Assembly (NCBI GenBank): GCA_016712345.1
Contig: JADJRH010000001.1
Span: 4,278,001-4,342,000 of the forward strand
Source of the DNA: Polyangiaceae bacterium
GTDB taxonomy: Bacteria > Myxococcota_A > Polyangia > Polyangiales > Polyangiaceae
DNA length: 64,000 nucleotides
Reading direction: 5' to 3'
The stretch's first letter is position 1. Each line of letters begins with the position of its first letter. The notes below the pieces were generated by a model that saw nothing but the letters and a program-made list of their open reading frames with translations, did no database searches and was not told the origin of the DNA. Below, piece by piece: positions 9,199-17,592 of the stretch. The translations under genes and the position numbers were made by a program.

Positions 9199-10344
9199 TT
9201 ACCCCCACAGTTCTGGGCGGGAGGTTGTCCGAGTGGTTTGGGGTGGAGCCTTAAATCGAAACACTACGCTCGCCCTTGTCAGACCCGCGCCGGGGGTGTA
9301 CGCAAGCACAATATCCCCATCTTTGAGGCGCCCGTTTTGGTAGGCCCTCTCCACGTTAAACGGCATTGTCGCCGAGCCGATATTGGCTACTTCTTTAAAT
9401 GTATCGAGCGTTCGTTCGAGCGGTAAGCCAAGCGATTTGCACAACGAGTCGTTTAACCATGCAATGCTCTGCGGTCCCAAAAACAGGTTGACATCGTTGA
9501 TAGTCAAACCGGCGTCGCTTAACGCTCCCTCACAGGCTTCTTTACAAAAATCTACCTGTTTCCGCCCACTCTCTCTAGCGCGATCGGGGGCGAGAGTGGC
9601 CAATCTCACCATGCCCGCGTGTTTGTACCAATCGCGTTCAGGTTTCCCCTCAACGAACGTTGCGTGCACCATTGCATCGCGAAAATACCCATCGGTTCTC
9701 ATGTATTGTCCCAAGAGACCATACCCACCGGGAACCTGCCCAACGACGTATGCCGAAGCGCCGTCGCCGAACACCGGTGAGGCGGGGTTCATCACGTCTA
9801 CCGCTCGCGAGGCCGCCGATGAACACACCACAAGCACATACTTAAAGGAGCCTGTTTTGATCATCGAGTCGGCCAATACAAACCCCACGTGTGGGGAGGC
9901 GCATCCATTATCAATGGCAATTGCCACCGCGCGATGAAGGCCGGTTTTTTCTTGCACAGCGGGCGCATTTGAAGGATGCAAAAGGTCTGGAATGAGCGAG
10001 TGGACAAGCATCGCATCCACGTCGTCGGGGGCCAAACCCGAAGCCGAAATGGCACGCCTCGCGGCCATCGACTCCATGTCAGAAACCAACATGTCCTCCC
10101 CAATCACGCGCCGTTCAACAGCGCCGCGAAAGGGATCTCCTTCATAGGCCGCGGCGCCTTCGGCAAGTTCTTTGGCAATTGCCACCGCGTCGCCGGCAGC
10201 CGTTCGTTGAATGTCCACAATGTCGCGTTTGCGGCGTGTTTCGTCACGTTCCACAAACTCGCGGGGCCAATGGTCGTTTTTTCTGACGGTGCGAGGCAAA
10301 AAGCTTCCGCACCCAAGAATGCCTGTTGCAATCCGAGTTGTCAT
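9199..10344 (-). CDS. KASIII-like ketosynthase/acyltransferase, catalytic His missing
   Basis: 381 aa thiolase-fold protein of the FabH group. The nucleophile is Cys148 in AIDNGCASPHVGF. The Asn of the FabH triad is Asn321 (VANIGSATMP). Where FabH has its catalytic His (PHQAN), this protein reads LGPQSI, with Pro291 at the His position. Loss of His argues against normal decarboxylative condensation; KASIII homologues that act as acyltransferases or use other triads are known. ATG at 10344 is preferred over ATG at 10353 because AAGGA sits 9 nt before it. It is between a ThDP enzyme (34 bp upstream) and a halogenase (50 bp downstream), so it probably acts on the same small molecule. Confidence 0.85.
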   Translation of the reverse strand: MTTRIATGILGCGSFLPRTVRKNDHWPREFVERDETRRKRDIVDIQRTAAGDAVAIAKELAEGAAAYEGDPFRGAVERRVIGEDMLVSDMESMAARRAISASGLAPDDVDAMLVHSLIPDLLHPSNAPAVQEKTGLHRAVAIAIDNGCASPHVGFVLADSMIKTGSFKYVLVVCSSAASRAVDVMNPASPVFGDGASAYVVGQVPGGYGLLGQYMRTDGYFRDAMVHATFVEGKPERDWYKHAGMVRLATLAPDRARESGRKQVDFCKEACEGALSDAGLTINDVNLFLGPQSIAWLNDSLCKSLGLPLERTLDTFKEVANIGSATMPFNVERAYQNGRLKDGDIVLAYTPGAGLTRASVVFRFKAPPQTTRTTSRPELWG

Positions 10345-10378
10345 GAATGTCATTCCTTCGCTTTCGATATGGTAAGAT

Positions 10379-12121
10379 CTACTCGCCAAACCCCTGCTGC
10401 ATGAGGTTTTTGTGCCGTTTTCCCGACGGAGCGATCTCTCTGGGATCGATCTGAATGTCGAGCACGTACGGTTTTTCAGACCGGTGTGCGCGGGCAAAAG
10501 CGGCGCTGAGATCCAACTCCGATCGCACGATCTCCCCATCGGCGCCTTGAGCTTTGGCGAGCGTGGCAAAATCTACCCGTGGGATGGAAGTACCAAACGG
10601 CTCCCAACCGAGTACGCGCATTCCCTGTTCACACATTAAATAACACGCGTCGTTGAGCACCACCCATACCGCTTTTGCCCCGTATTGTACGGCGCTGGAT
10701 ATTTCACTCAACATCAACATTGCGCCGTCCCCAACAACGGCGTACGCCTTTTTCCCAGTCGCCAGGGCGGCTCCAACAACACCCGTTGTGGCGTGCCCCA
10801 TTGAACCGAAACCTGTGCTGACCCGATATCTACCCGGTGTTTGAAAGCGCAGCAGGTGGGTAGCCCAACAAAACGAATTTCCACTTTCTGCGAGGACAAT
10901 GGAGTCGGACTTGTCAACCACCTCGCTTTGAACGGTGTCAAAAAGCACCTGCGGGCGCACCGGACCCGTCTGCCGTGGGGGTACCTGGGCGCGGGGAGGC
11001 CGATGACGCCGATGGGAACATACCGGACTGGCAGTCCATGCCTGTAAGAGCGCGTCCAAAAAAACTTCCACATCCGATTCAACAGCGTGTGTTGCCGCGC
11101 CGGGAAACGCCGCACCAAAGGCGGCCGGGTTCACATCAATGTGAATAAAGGCTTCTTTGGGAGTCAACTCGCCTGCCCAGAAAGATGTGCTTTCCCCCAT
11201 TCGAGTGCCGAGCACCAACGTGTAATCCGGCGGATCTTCCGCAAAACGACTATCTACATCCGAGTCTCCGCCGAGCCCTGTGACTCCCACGTAAAGGGGA
11301 TGATCCTCTGGGAAGGTTCCCTTACCTCGGGGAGAAGCGATCACTTTGGCAGACGTTAACTCGGCAAATTCCAAAATGGGTTTCGATGCCTTTCGAGCCC
11401 CAAAGCCGAGCCAAATGGCCAGTTTTTTCCCCTGAAGCATTTGAGCGTAGTGTTCGGCCACTTCACGTGCGCACACGCGCGGATGGCGCTGCTTAAACGG
11501 CACGCAAACCGTTTTTGATACTTTTTCTGTTTGAATGGCAATGGGTAGACTCACGTGCGCCACATACCCATCACGCCGCGAAAATCCGCGCGAAAGTTCG
11601 GCTACGAGGGGTTCAAGGCCGGCGGGATGATCAAGAATCGATGCGTGGTGAAACGGCGGACCTGAAAGAAACATCCCAATGGAAGGCAACGTATGCGGCC
11701 CGGTTTCCTGCGTTGCGGCGCGGCCTCGATGGGGTAGGGAAGTGCAGGCGGACACAAGCAACACGTGCCCGCCGTCCCAACGCGCGGCGCTCATACCTGT
11801 CAGGGCGTTTGTCAGGCCCGGACCCGCGGTGGTAAACACAAGAGTGGGTCTACCCGTGGCGAGTGAAGCTTCAAGCGCTGAAAAAGCGGCTCCCGTTTCA
11901 TGTCGAAAATGAAGGTACTGGATGGAACTCTCATTCAGAGCATGGCAAAACGGGCTGATCGCTCCGCCGATCACCCCAAACGACATTTGAATGCCCAGGT
12001 CTTCAAGGGCGTGAACCAGGGCAGTGGAGATCGTCTTGGGCGAAGTTCTGGGAAGAGCCTGGGAATGGGTTAAGTCAAGGGCCTGGCCGGAGCCCTGCGA
12101 GGCCGGATGGGGAGCAACCAC
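10379..12121 (-). CDS. ThDP-dependent enzyme, acetolactate-synthase-like
   Basis: 580 aa with the three-domain layout of the acetolactate synthase/decarboxylase superfamily. The N-terminal Pyr domain has the cofactor-activating Glu in HFRHETGAAFSALEAS and the TAGPGLTNALTG loop. The C-terminal PP domain has the ThDP/Mg motif GDGAMLMLSEI...NDACY. The central domain has a partly Pro/Arg-rich linker (about residues 370-400). It could catalyse decarboxylation or carboligation of a 2-oxo acid (acyloin formation). No regulatory subunit or ilv gene is adjacent, so branched-chain amino acid synthesis is unlikely. The start is a GTG; a slightly shorter N-terminus is possible. It is first in the run with the KASIII-like, halogenase and PhzF-like genes. 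Confidence 0.87.
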   Translation of the reverse strand: MVAPHPASQGSGQALDLTHSQALPRTSPKTISTALVHALEDLGIQMSFGVIGGAISPFCHALNESSIQYLHFRHETGAAFSALEASLATGRPTLVFTTAGPGLTNALTGMSAARWDGGHVLLVSACTSLPHRGRAATQETGPHTLPSIGMFLSGPPFHHASILDHPAGLEPLVAELSRGFSRRDGYVAHVSLPIAIQTEKVSKTVCVPFKQRHPRVCAREVAEHYAQMLQGKKLAIWLGFGARKASKPILEFAELTSAKVIASPRGKGTFPEDHPLYVGVTGLGGDSDVDSRFAEDPPDYTLVLGTRMGESTSFWAGELTPKEAFIHIDVNPAAFGAAFPGAATHAVESDVEVFLDALLQAWTASPVCSHRRHRPPRAQVPPRQTGPVRPQVLFDTVQSEVVDKSDSIVLAESGNSFCWATHLLRFQTPGRYRVSTGFGSMGHATTGVVGAALATGKKAYAVVGDGAMLMLSEISSAVQYGAKAVWVVLNDACYLMCEQGMRVLGWEPFGTSIPRVDFATLAKAQGADGEIVRSELDLSAAFARAHRSEKPYVLDIQIDPREIAPSGKRHKNLMQQGFGE

Positions 12122-12321
12122 GTTTTGAAACCTCCGGAGCTTGGTTCGCCGGCCGTTTTAAAATCTGACGTGGTTGTGTTCGGAACTGTTGCGAAAAGTA
12201 TTCTGACAGGCAATCTGGGAGTTGGGCGGCGTCGATATCGCGGCTCCATTCACTTCACTGGACTTCAGCCGCCTCGCAATGACTTGAGACGTCTCGATTC
12301 CTGACACGTCGTAATCAACAC
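12122..12321. other. Upstream region of ThDP-halogenase cluster
   Basis: Intergenic DNA between the GTG start of the ThDP gene and the tandem repeat. It should contain the promoter of the cluster, but I see no convincing -35/-10 pair, operator palindrome or small gene. Confidence 0.4.
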
Positions 12322-12630
12322 GGAGTTCCCCAGCGGCGCATGCGCCTCATTCGAACGGCGAGTAACTCGTTGCGGTTGAGTTGTCGATGCAGCAGAAAAG
12401 AGCCCGTTCTGGGAGGTCCGGCGACTTGAGATGTCCATCACGTCGCCATCCACCGGTCTCGCCGGTCTCTCGTTTTCGTCGTGGCTGCGCTCGCCACAGA
12501 ACTCCATCTGGAGAACCCGACGCGCCACGCTGTTCGCTTTTCCGCTTGGCGACGGGCAAGGGTGTCCCAAACGTCTCGACAAGACTGGATCCGTGCCTTG
12601 CAGAACGTTCCGCTAAAGGGAAGTTACCTA
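12322..12630. repeat. 309-bp tandem repeat, copy 1
   Basis: First of two adjacent copies with a 309-bp period and, by eye, identical sequence. It begins GGAGTTCCCCAGCGGCGCAT and ends in AAGTTACCTA. It includes short palindromes (ACCGGTCTCGCCGGT; CTCCATCTGGAG). A core from about 12451 to 12612 recurs, diverged, at 42961-43120. The minus-strand frame can be read as a short peptide in all copies, but differences from the distant copy are mostly amino-acid changing, so this is treated as non-coding. Confidence 0.9.
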
Positions 12631-12939
12631 GGAGTTCCCCAGCGGCGCATGCGCCTCATTCGAACGGCGAGTAACTCGTTGCGGTTGAGTTGTCGATGCA
12701 GCAGAAAAGAGCCCGTTCTGGGAGGTCCGGCGACTTGAGATGTCCATCACGTCGCCATCCACCGGTCTCGCCGGTCTCTCGTTTTCGTCGTGGCTGCGCT
12801 CGCCACAGAACTCCATCTGGAGAACCCGACGCGCCACGCTGTTCGCTTTTCCGCTTGGCGACGGGCAAGGGTGTCCCAAACGTCTCGACAAGACTGGATC
12901 CGTGCCTTGCAGAACGTTCCGCTAAAGGGAAGTTACCTA
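12631..12939. repeat. 309-bp tandem repeat, copy 2
   Basis: Second copy, directly abutting the first. The sequence after it (GGAG, then GCACGGAGATCACGGAGTTCC) repeats the first bases of the unit and then diverges, as expected for a recent duplication. Its neighbours are the ThDP cluster (starting at 12121, minus strand) and the 3' end of a lipoprotein gene. Confidence 0.9.
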
Positions 12940-13017
12940 GGAGGCACGGAGATCACGGAGTTCCACAGAGTTTTTTGTATTTTAGGCTGCAATAGGCTTG
13001 CATCAGCTAAAGGGCGT

Positions 13018-14274
13018 TTACTGGAGGGAGATTTGGAGGAAGTAAGGTCCGGGGTAAGGACCAAACATGGGGTTGACGGGATCGTCTTGGTAAGAGTCGA
13101 CAAACAGGAAGTAGTTGGTGGAAGCAGTGACGGGCGCTTGCACGCTGATCACTTCAAGCCCGTTTGTCTCGTCAACATCGTCGCAGGCGAGTTGAGCACC
13201 GCCGCTGCACATGCCTTCGCGGAGGTACATGATAAAGTCACCGCAAACGTTGTTGGGATTGGCACAATAGGCATCAACCCCGTTTTCAGTATGGCCAATG
13301 GTCACTGTCAATGTGCCGGCCCCCGTTGGGACCACGTTAAACACGTTTTCAGGACCGTAAGCGGCCGATGTACACGGGCCGGTGCCATCACCCTGCGGGT
13401 CGACAATTTCGTTTTCGTTGGCACTGTTGCCGGCGCCGTTGTTGTACGGTCCGAGAATAAATGAGTCACCCGGAGCGATGGTAATCTTACCACCTGGACA
13501 GGTTACAATTGCCGGGTCGGGCGGCGCTTCGCCAAAGCTGCATCCATTGGCCATGCCCGGGTTGATACAACCGTCGTCGTTGGAAACAACCACCGGGTCA
13601 CACTGCTCGCCGACATTTAGAATGCCGTCACCGCAGGCGGGTTTTGCGTACGCAACTTCAAGTGTGAATGTACCCGAGTTGGAATCGGCGCTGTCCACCA
13701 CAATCCAATACGTGCCGGCGGTAAGTTCTACCTTGGTTTGGACATTGCCCATGCCAAGCGACAGGCAGGCGTCTGCCGCGAAACGAGTGGCACATTCTTG
13801 CTTGCGAAGCGATAGGGCCGGATTAAAGCCGTTTCCGGTGATTTTGATGGTAGCGCTTGTTGTCTCCGGCACCTCAAGTTGGTAGACAACGTCGGGTGAA
13901 CCCGGGTTGGGGTCTGTATCGGCGCAGAAGGTTGTATAGTCGTCGTTGGCACCGACAAGTGTACCCTGGATGGTTGTGGACTGGTTGATGGGAAGGTTGA
14001 CCACTTCACCCGGGCAGGTATCGTTTGCCGGAGCGATCACACCACCCGTACCGCCGCCGCCCGTTGCGCCGGTTGCGCCTGTTCCACCCGTTCCAGTTGA
14101 ACTCGAGCTGGAGCTGGAGCTACTCGATGTGGACGCACCTGAGCCGCCGCCGCCGGTGGTTGTGGAACCGCCACCGCCCGTGGAGGTGCTCGTCGTTTCC
14201 CCATCACACGCTCCAAGGTGCGGAGCGGCGAGCACAAGAAAAGCAAAGCCCACGGAAAACCGAGTAAAACGCAT
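13018..14274 (-). CDS. Secreted lipoprotein with Ser/Gly linker and PPC-like domains
   Basis: 418 aa. The signal peptide ends in a lipobox-like LGAC (MRFTRFSVGFAFLVLAAPHLGACDG), so the protein is probably lipidated. A Ser/Thr/Gly-rich linker with a ten-residue Ser run follows. The body has two beta-rich repeats of the kind seen in bacterial pre-peptidase (PPC) domains, e.g. STTIQGTLVGANDDYTTFCA and later GTFTLEVAYAKPACGDG. A CGDGILNVGEQCD segment resembles the Cys-rich repeats of myxobacterial surface proteins. ATG at 14274 has a good Shine-Dalgarno (AGAGGAG). No enzyme motif is seen. It is on the same strand as, and upstream of, the repeat region, with no obvious operon partner. Confidence 0.82.
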   Translation of the reverse strand: MRFTRFSVGFAFLVLAAPHLGACDGETTSTSTGGGGSTTTGGGGSGASTSSSSSSSSSSTGTGGTGATGATGGGGTGGVIAPANDTCPGEVVNLPINQSTTIQGTLVGANDDYTTFCADTDPNPGSPDVVYQLEVPETTSATIKITGNGFNPALSLRKQECATRFAADACLSLGMGNVQTKVELTAGTYWIVVDSADSNSGTFTLEVAYAKPACGDGILNVGEQCDPVVVSNDDGCINPGMANGCSFGEAPPDPAIVTCPGGKITIAPGDSFILGPYNNGAGNSANENEIVDPQGDGTGPCTSAAYGPENVFNVVPTGAGTLTVTIGHTENGVDAYCANPNNVCGDFIMYLREGMCSGGAQLACDDVDETNGLEVISVQAPVTASTNYFLFVDSYQDDPVNPMFGPYPGPYFLQISLQ

Positions 14275-14385
14275 AGGGTGACTCCTCTGATACAAAAGTT
14301 CCAAAGACAATAGGTGCGACCAATGGATGCTAGCAGGCATTGAAGATTTCCGCATCTGCCAATCATCCGGGGCAAGCTCGCGACG

Positions 14386-16491
14386 CTACTCCCGGAGCTT
14401 GCCACGCACGTCGAGCACCGCAACGCCGTGCCCTGCCGGGCGAATCAACACCGGATTCATCTCCAGGGTTTCTATGCGAGGCTCGCTTTCGGCAAGGTAA
14501 GACAGGCGCTGGATCATTTCTACCAGTGCGTCGATATCACCGGGGGCGCCACCGCGATACCCTCTCAGAAGGGGGGCCGACTTGAGCGATTCGATCATGC
14601 GGTGCGCTTCGGCATCGGTAATGGGGCACAGTCGAACAGCGATGTCTTTTAATACTTCAACGTACACCCCGCCGAGGCCCAATACCAGCAATTTGCCCGC
14701 GGTTCGCTCCGACGAAAATCCCAAGATCACTTCTTGTCCACCTCGGGCGTAGGGTTGAACAATCAAGTGATGGGGAGACGAAAGCGCTCGGGCGCGTTCT
14801 GACAGTTCATAATAAGCGCCTTTGACCTCCATTGGGCTTTTCAGGTCAAGCAACACCCCGCCGATGTCCGACTTATGAACAAGGGTAGGGGCCGAAATTT
14901 TCATGACCACTGGGAAGCCCAGTCGCTCCGCGGCTTGAACAGCGTTTTCAGGGCTGTCTACCACTTCCAATGGAAGGGTAGCTATACCGTATGCCGAAAG
15001 CAGCTCCGCAAGTTCCATGGGACTCAACTGCGAACCCGGGCCCCGTGCGAGAGCGCTGTCAATCGCGGCGGAAGCGCGCGTTTTATCAACCTCAAATCTG
15101 ACCACATCCCCAATTGGCCGTTCGCGAAAACGGCGCAATTTATCCATGGCAATAAGTGCGTGGGCGGGCTCTTCAGGAAACACATAAACGGGTAGTTTAT
15201 GATCTTTTAGATACCGTGCGCCCTCCTCGTAGGCCACTTTTCCCATGAAACTTACAAGAACCGGTTTTTCAGGTGTGGCGGCCAGTTCTTTGCCCCTGAC
15301 AACCGCCTGTGCAACGGCGTACGAATCAATGGTGATTGGGGAGACAAAGATAACAATCAACGCATCTACCCCCGGATCTTTGAGCGCTGCGGAAACGCAC
15401 ACCTCGTATTGAGCGGGGCCCGACGTTGCAATCATGTCAACGGGGTTATTCACCGATGCCTCAGCGGGTAAGACGGCACGCATTGTTTGGATGGTTTCAG
15501 GGGTTAGACCCGCGAGTTTCATGTCGCCGCTGGCGAGCACGTCGGTTGCTAAAATGCCTGGTCCACCCGCGTTGGTCACAATGGCAACTCGATTGGCTTT
15601 GGGCAGCGGTTGAGAGGCGAAGGCTGTAGCAAGGGTAAACAACTCTTCCATGGTAGCTGCCCGCAAAATGCCCGTTTTCTCAAACAGAGCATCGGCTGCC
15701 AGGTCGCGAGAGGCGAGCGCTCCCGTATGGGAAGATGCCGCCCGAGCCCCTTCAGCTGTCCGCCCGCTTTTAACCGCCAAAATGGGTTTTTTTCGCGCGG
15801 CGTTGGCGGCAATAAGGGGGAAGCGTTGCATGTTTCCAAACGACTCAATGTACATGAGGACAACACTTGTGGAGTCGTCTTCTGCCCAGTGTTGAAGCAG
15901 ATCGTTGACAGAAACGTCCACTCGATTACCGAGCGAAACGAATGCCGACAAGCCCAGTCCAAGCGATTTGGCCAATGCCAAAATCGCTTCACCAAGGGCG
16001 CCCGACTGCGACAAAAACGCTACGTTTCCCGGTAGAGCCGGTGTTGCGGCAAAAGAAGCGTTGAGTCGAACTTCAGGGTTGGTCACGATCATTCCCATGC
16101 AATTGGGGCCAATCGCTCGAATGCCATATTGCCTGAGTTTGTCGCGAAGAGCGTTTTCAAGCGCCACGCCGTCGCCGCCCACTTCTTTAAACCCCGCGGT
16201 GATAATGACAGCGGCTCCAACCCCTTTTTTCCCGCAGTCGTCAATGACGGCCAACACGCGCTCTTTGGGAACGGAGATCACCGCCAAGTCTACCGGGTCT
16301 GGAATTTCACAGACGGTTGCGTACGCTTTAATTCCAAGTACCCACTTGCGATGTGGGTTAACCGGGAATACCGGACCCTGAAACGGGCCTCGCAAAAGGT
16401 TTTTTATCAACTCGGCGCCGATGGACGCCTCCGACGAACTGGCACCCACCACCGCAACTGAACCGGGACGAAATAACTTTTCGAGAGACAC
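14386..16491 (-). CDS. ADP-forming acyl/acetate-CoA ligase, fused subunits
   Basis: 701 aa NDP-forming acyl-CoA synthetase. It interconverts acyl-CoA + ADP + Pi and a carboxylate + CoA + ATP. The N-terminal CoA-binding Rossmann domain starts FRPGSVAVVGASSSEASIG. The middle has the phosphorylatable His in AASSHTGALASRD (about residues 254-266). The C-terminal part is an ATP-grasp domain (ERLGFPVVMKISAPTLVHKS, then DIGGVLLDL). This is the single-chain arrangement of alpha and beta subunits, without the acetyltransferase domain of lysine-acetylating relatives. A GTG start at 16491 (MSLEKLFRPGS) is likely. It is divergent from the selenoprotein-like gene, with 159 bp between starts. Confidence 0.92.
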   Translation of the reverse strand: MSLEKLFRPGSVAVVGASSSEASIGAELIKNLLRGPFQGPVFPVNPHRKWVLGIKAYATVCEIPDPVDLAVISVPKERVLAVIDDCGKKGVGAAVIITAGFKEVGGDGVALENALRDKLRQYGIRAIGPNCMGMIVTNPEVRLNASFAATPALPGNVAFLSQSGALGEAILALAKSLGLGLSAFVSLGNRVDVSVNDLLQHWAEDDSTSVVLMYIESFGNMQRFPLIAANAARKKPILAVKSGRTAEGARAASSHTGALASRDLAADALFEKTGILRAATMEELFTLATAFASQPLPKANRVAIVTNAGGPGILATDVLASGDMKLAGLTPETIQTMRAVLPAEASVNNPVDMIATSGPAQYEVCVSAALKDPGVDALIVIFVSPITIDSYAVAQAVVRGKELAATPEKPVLVSFMGKVAYEEGARYLKDHKLPVYVFPEEPAHALIAMDKLRRFRERPIGDVVRFEVDKTRASAAIDSALARGPGSQLSPMELAELLSAYGIATLPLEVVDSPENAVQAAERLGFPVVMKISAPTLVHKSDIGGVLLDLKSPMEVKGAYYELSERARALSSPHHLIVQPYARGGQEVILGFSSERTAGKLLVLGLGGVYVEVLKDIAVRLCPITDAEAHRMIESLKSAPLLRGYRGGAPGDIDALVEMIQRLSYLAESEPRIETLEMNPVLIRPAGHGVAVLDVRGKLRE

Positions 16492-16650
16492 GTGCGGACC
16501 CTACCATGAGTTGGCTGGGTGAAAACATCCGGTCGCAGCGGTCAGAAACGCAGCCGCGGCGTTGGGCATTTTTGAGGCCACGAAAAGGCTTCGCGCGGGG
16601 CTGAGCGGTTGGGTGTTGACAAAGTTGAAAATTGTAGGTGACCTTTGGAC

Positions 16651-17418
16651 ATGAGCACAAGACGCTTGTTTTGGTGGGCTGCCGGGCCCGCCTTTCTGTG
16701 CGCAGCGGCCGTGCTCTCGGTAGGATGTGATGACCCTCCCGTACCTGAACCCAATTGGAATTTCGGGGGCGGCGGTGCCACGTCTTCAGCCGGGGGCGGA
16801 GGGGCCGATTCCACCACGTCCAGTTCAAGTTCAAGTTCGAGTTCAAGCTCCACTTCGGTCACCACCGGAACCGGCGGTGCCGGCGGAACTGGAGGCACGG
16901 GTGGAGTGGGTGGGCAAAGCACGGGTGGTACCGGTGGCACCGGCGGCATGGCGCAGGCGGTTCCCGATTTTTCACTCATGGATGTCAACCCCAACTCACT
17001 GACGAGCGGACAGCCGGTGTCACCGCGCGATTACCTGATGAGGGTGAGCGCCTGGTACTTCGGCCACAGTACGTGAAGCTACTGTAGTAGCCAGTTTGGC
17101 TACTTAGACCAAATGCAAAACGAGCTGGACAGCGCCGGTCTACCCATGGAGGTAAAGATATTGGGGGTAAACGCGATTGGGCTGGAAAGTGGCAATGCGT
17201 CAGTCACAATGAATCGCGATTTGCCTTGGTTACAAGATGTTCAAGAACAAAACGTCTGGGTAAGTTGGAATGTTGTGTGGCGGGATGTTTGGGTGCTCGA
17301 TGCCGACAACGTGCCTGTGGCTGTGTACAATCTGACAGAACACAACCTTGCCGACCCGCTGCAATACGCAGAGTTTAAGACCATCCTCACCAACGTTGCC
17401 AACGGCAATCCGCCGTAG
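16651..17418 (+). CDS. Thioredoxin-like lipoprotein with in-frame UGA; probable selenoprotein
   Basis: 255 codons in one frame interrupted by a single UGA at bp 17074-17076 (codon 142). Before it: a lipoprotein signal ending LSVGC, a Ser-rich then Gly/Thr-rich linker, and a redoxin-like start (VPDFSLMDVNPNS, then VSAWYFGHST). After it, in the same frame: SYCSSQFGYLDQMQNELDSA, MEVKILGVNAIG, and RDVWVLDADNVPVAVYNLTE, which read as the remaining helices and strands of a thioredoxin fold. Translating UGA as selenocysteine gives U142-S-Y-C145, a UxxC redox motif where CxxC would be expected. A hairpin fitting the bacterial SECIS model follows. ATG at 16651 is preferred to TTG at 16645. The predicted role is thiol/disulfide exchange or peroxide reduction at the envelope. 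Alternatives are a pseudogene or a TGC-to-TGA sequencing error. No sel genes are in this window. Confidence 0.8.
17086..17104 (+). promoter_or_regulatory. Putative bacterial SECIS hairpin
   Basis: Immediately downstream of the UGA, AGTAGCCA (17086-17093) pairs perfectly with TGGCTACT (17097-17104), leaving the 3-nt loop GTT. The loop G is 18 nt after the last base of the UGA. Published bacterial SECIS rules (a stem-loop in the coding region, apical loop about 16-37 nt after UGA, G within the first two loop bases) are all met. A competing small hairpin, GCTAC/GTAGC with loop TGTA (17078-17091), overlaps it. Binding by SelB is inferred. Confidence 0.65.
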
Positions 17419-17592
17419 TTGCCGCGCAAATTCCTGGTAACTGCAACTGCACTCCGTCAAAGTCAGTGACCCGGCGAGTTCCTGTTCGACACGACACGTC
17501 GGGAACAGACGCGACGACCGTTTACGCAAATTCGCTTTCGCGAGACGAGTCTAACCATTGAGTCCCGGCGCAATTGCAGGCATGACTTATGG

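Noticed and set aside
10379..12121. Acetolactate synthase IlvB for branched-chain amino acids
   Set aside because: No ilvN or ilvC nearby, and the gene is clustered with KASIII-like and halogenase genes.
12628..12891. Small minus-strand protein repeated in the 309-bp units and at 42.9-43.1 kb
   Set aside because: The frame is kept between copies, but substitutions are mostly non-synonymous and no start signal is visible, so the DNA repeat rather than a protein explains the similarity.
17074..17076. Treating the UGA as the true end of a 141-aa protein
   Set aside because: The same thioredoxin-like domain continues in frame immediately after it, and the stop falls at the redox Cys position.
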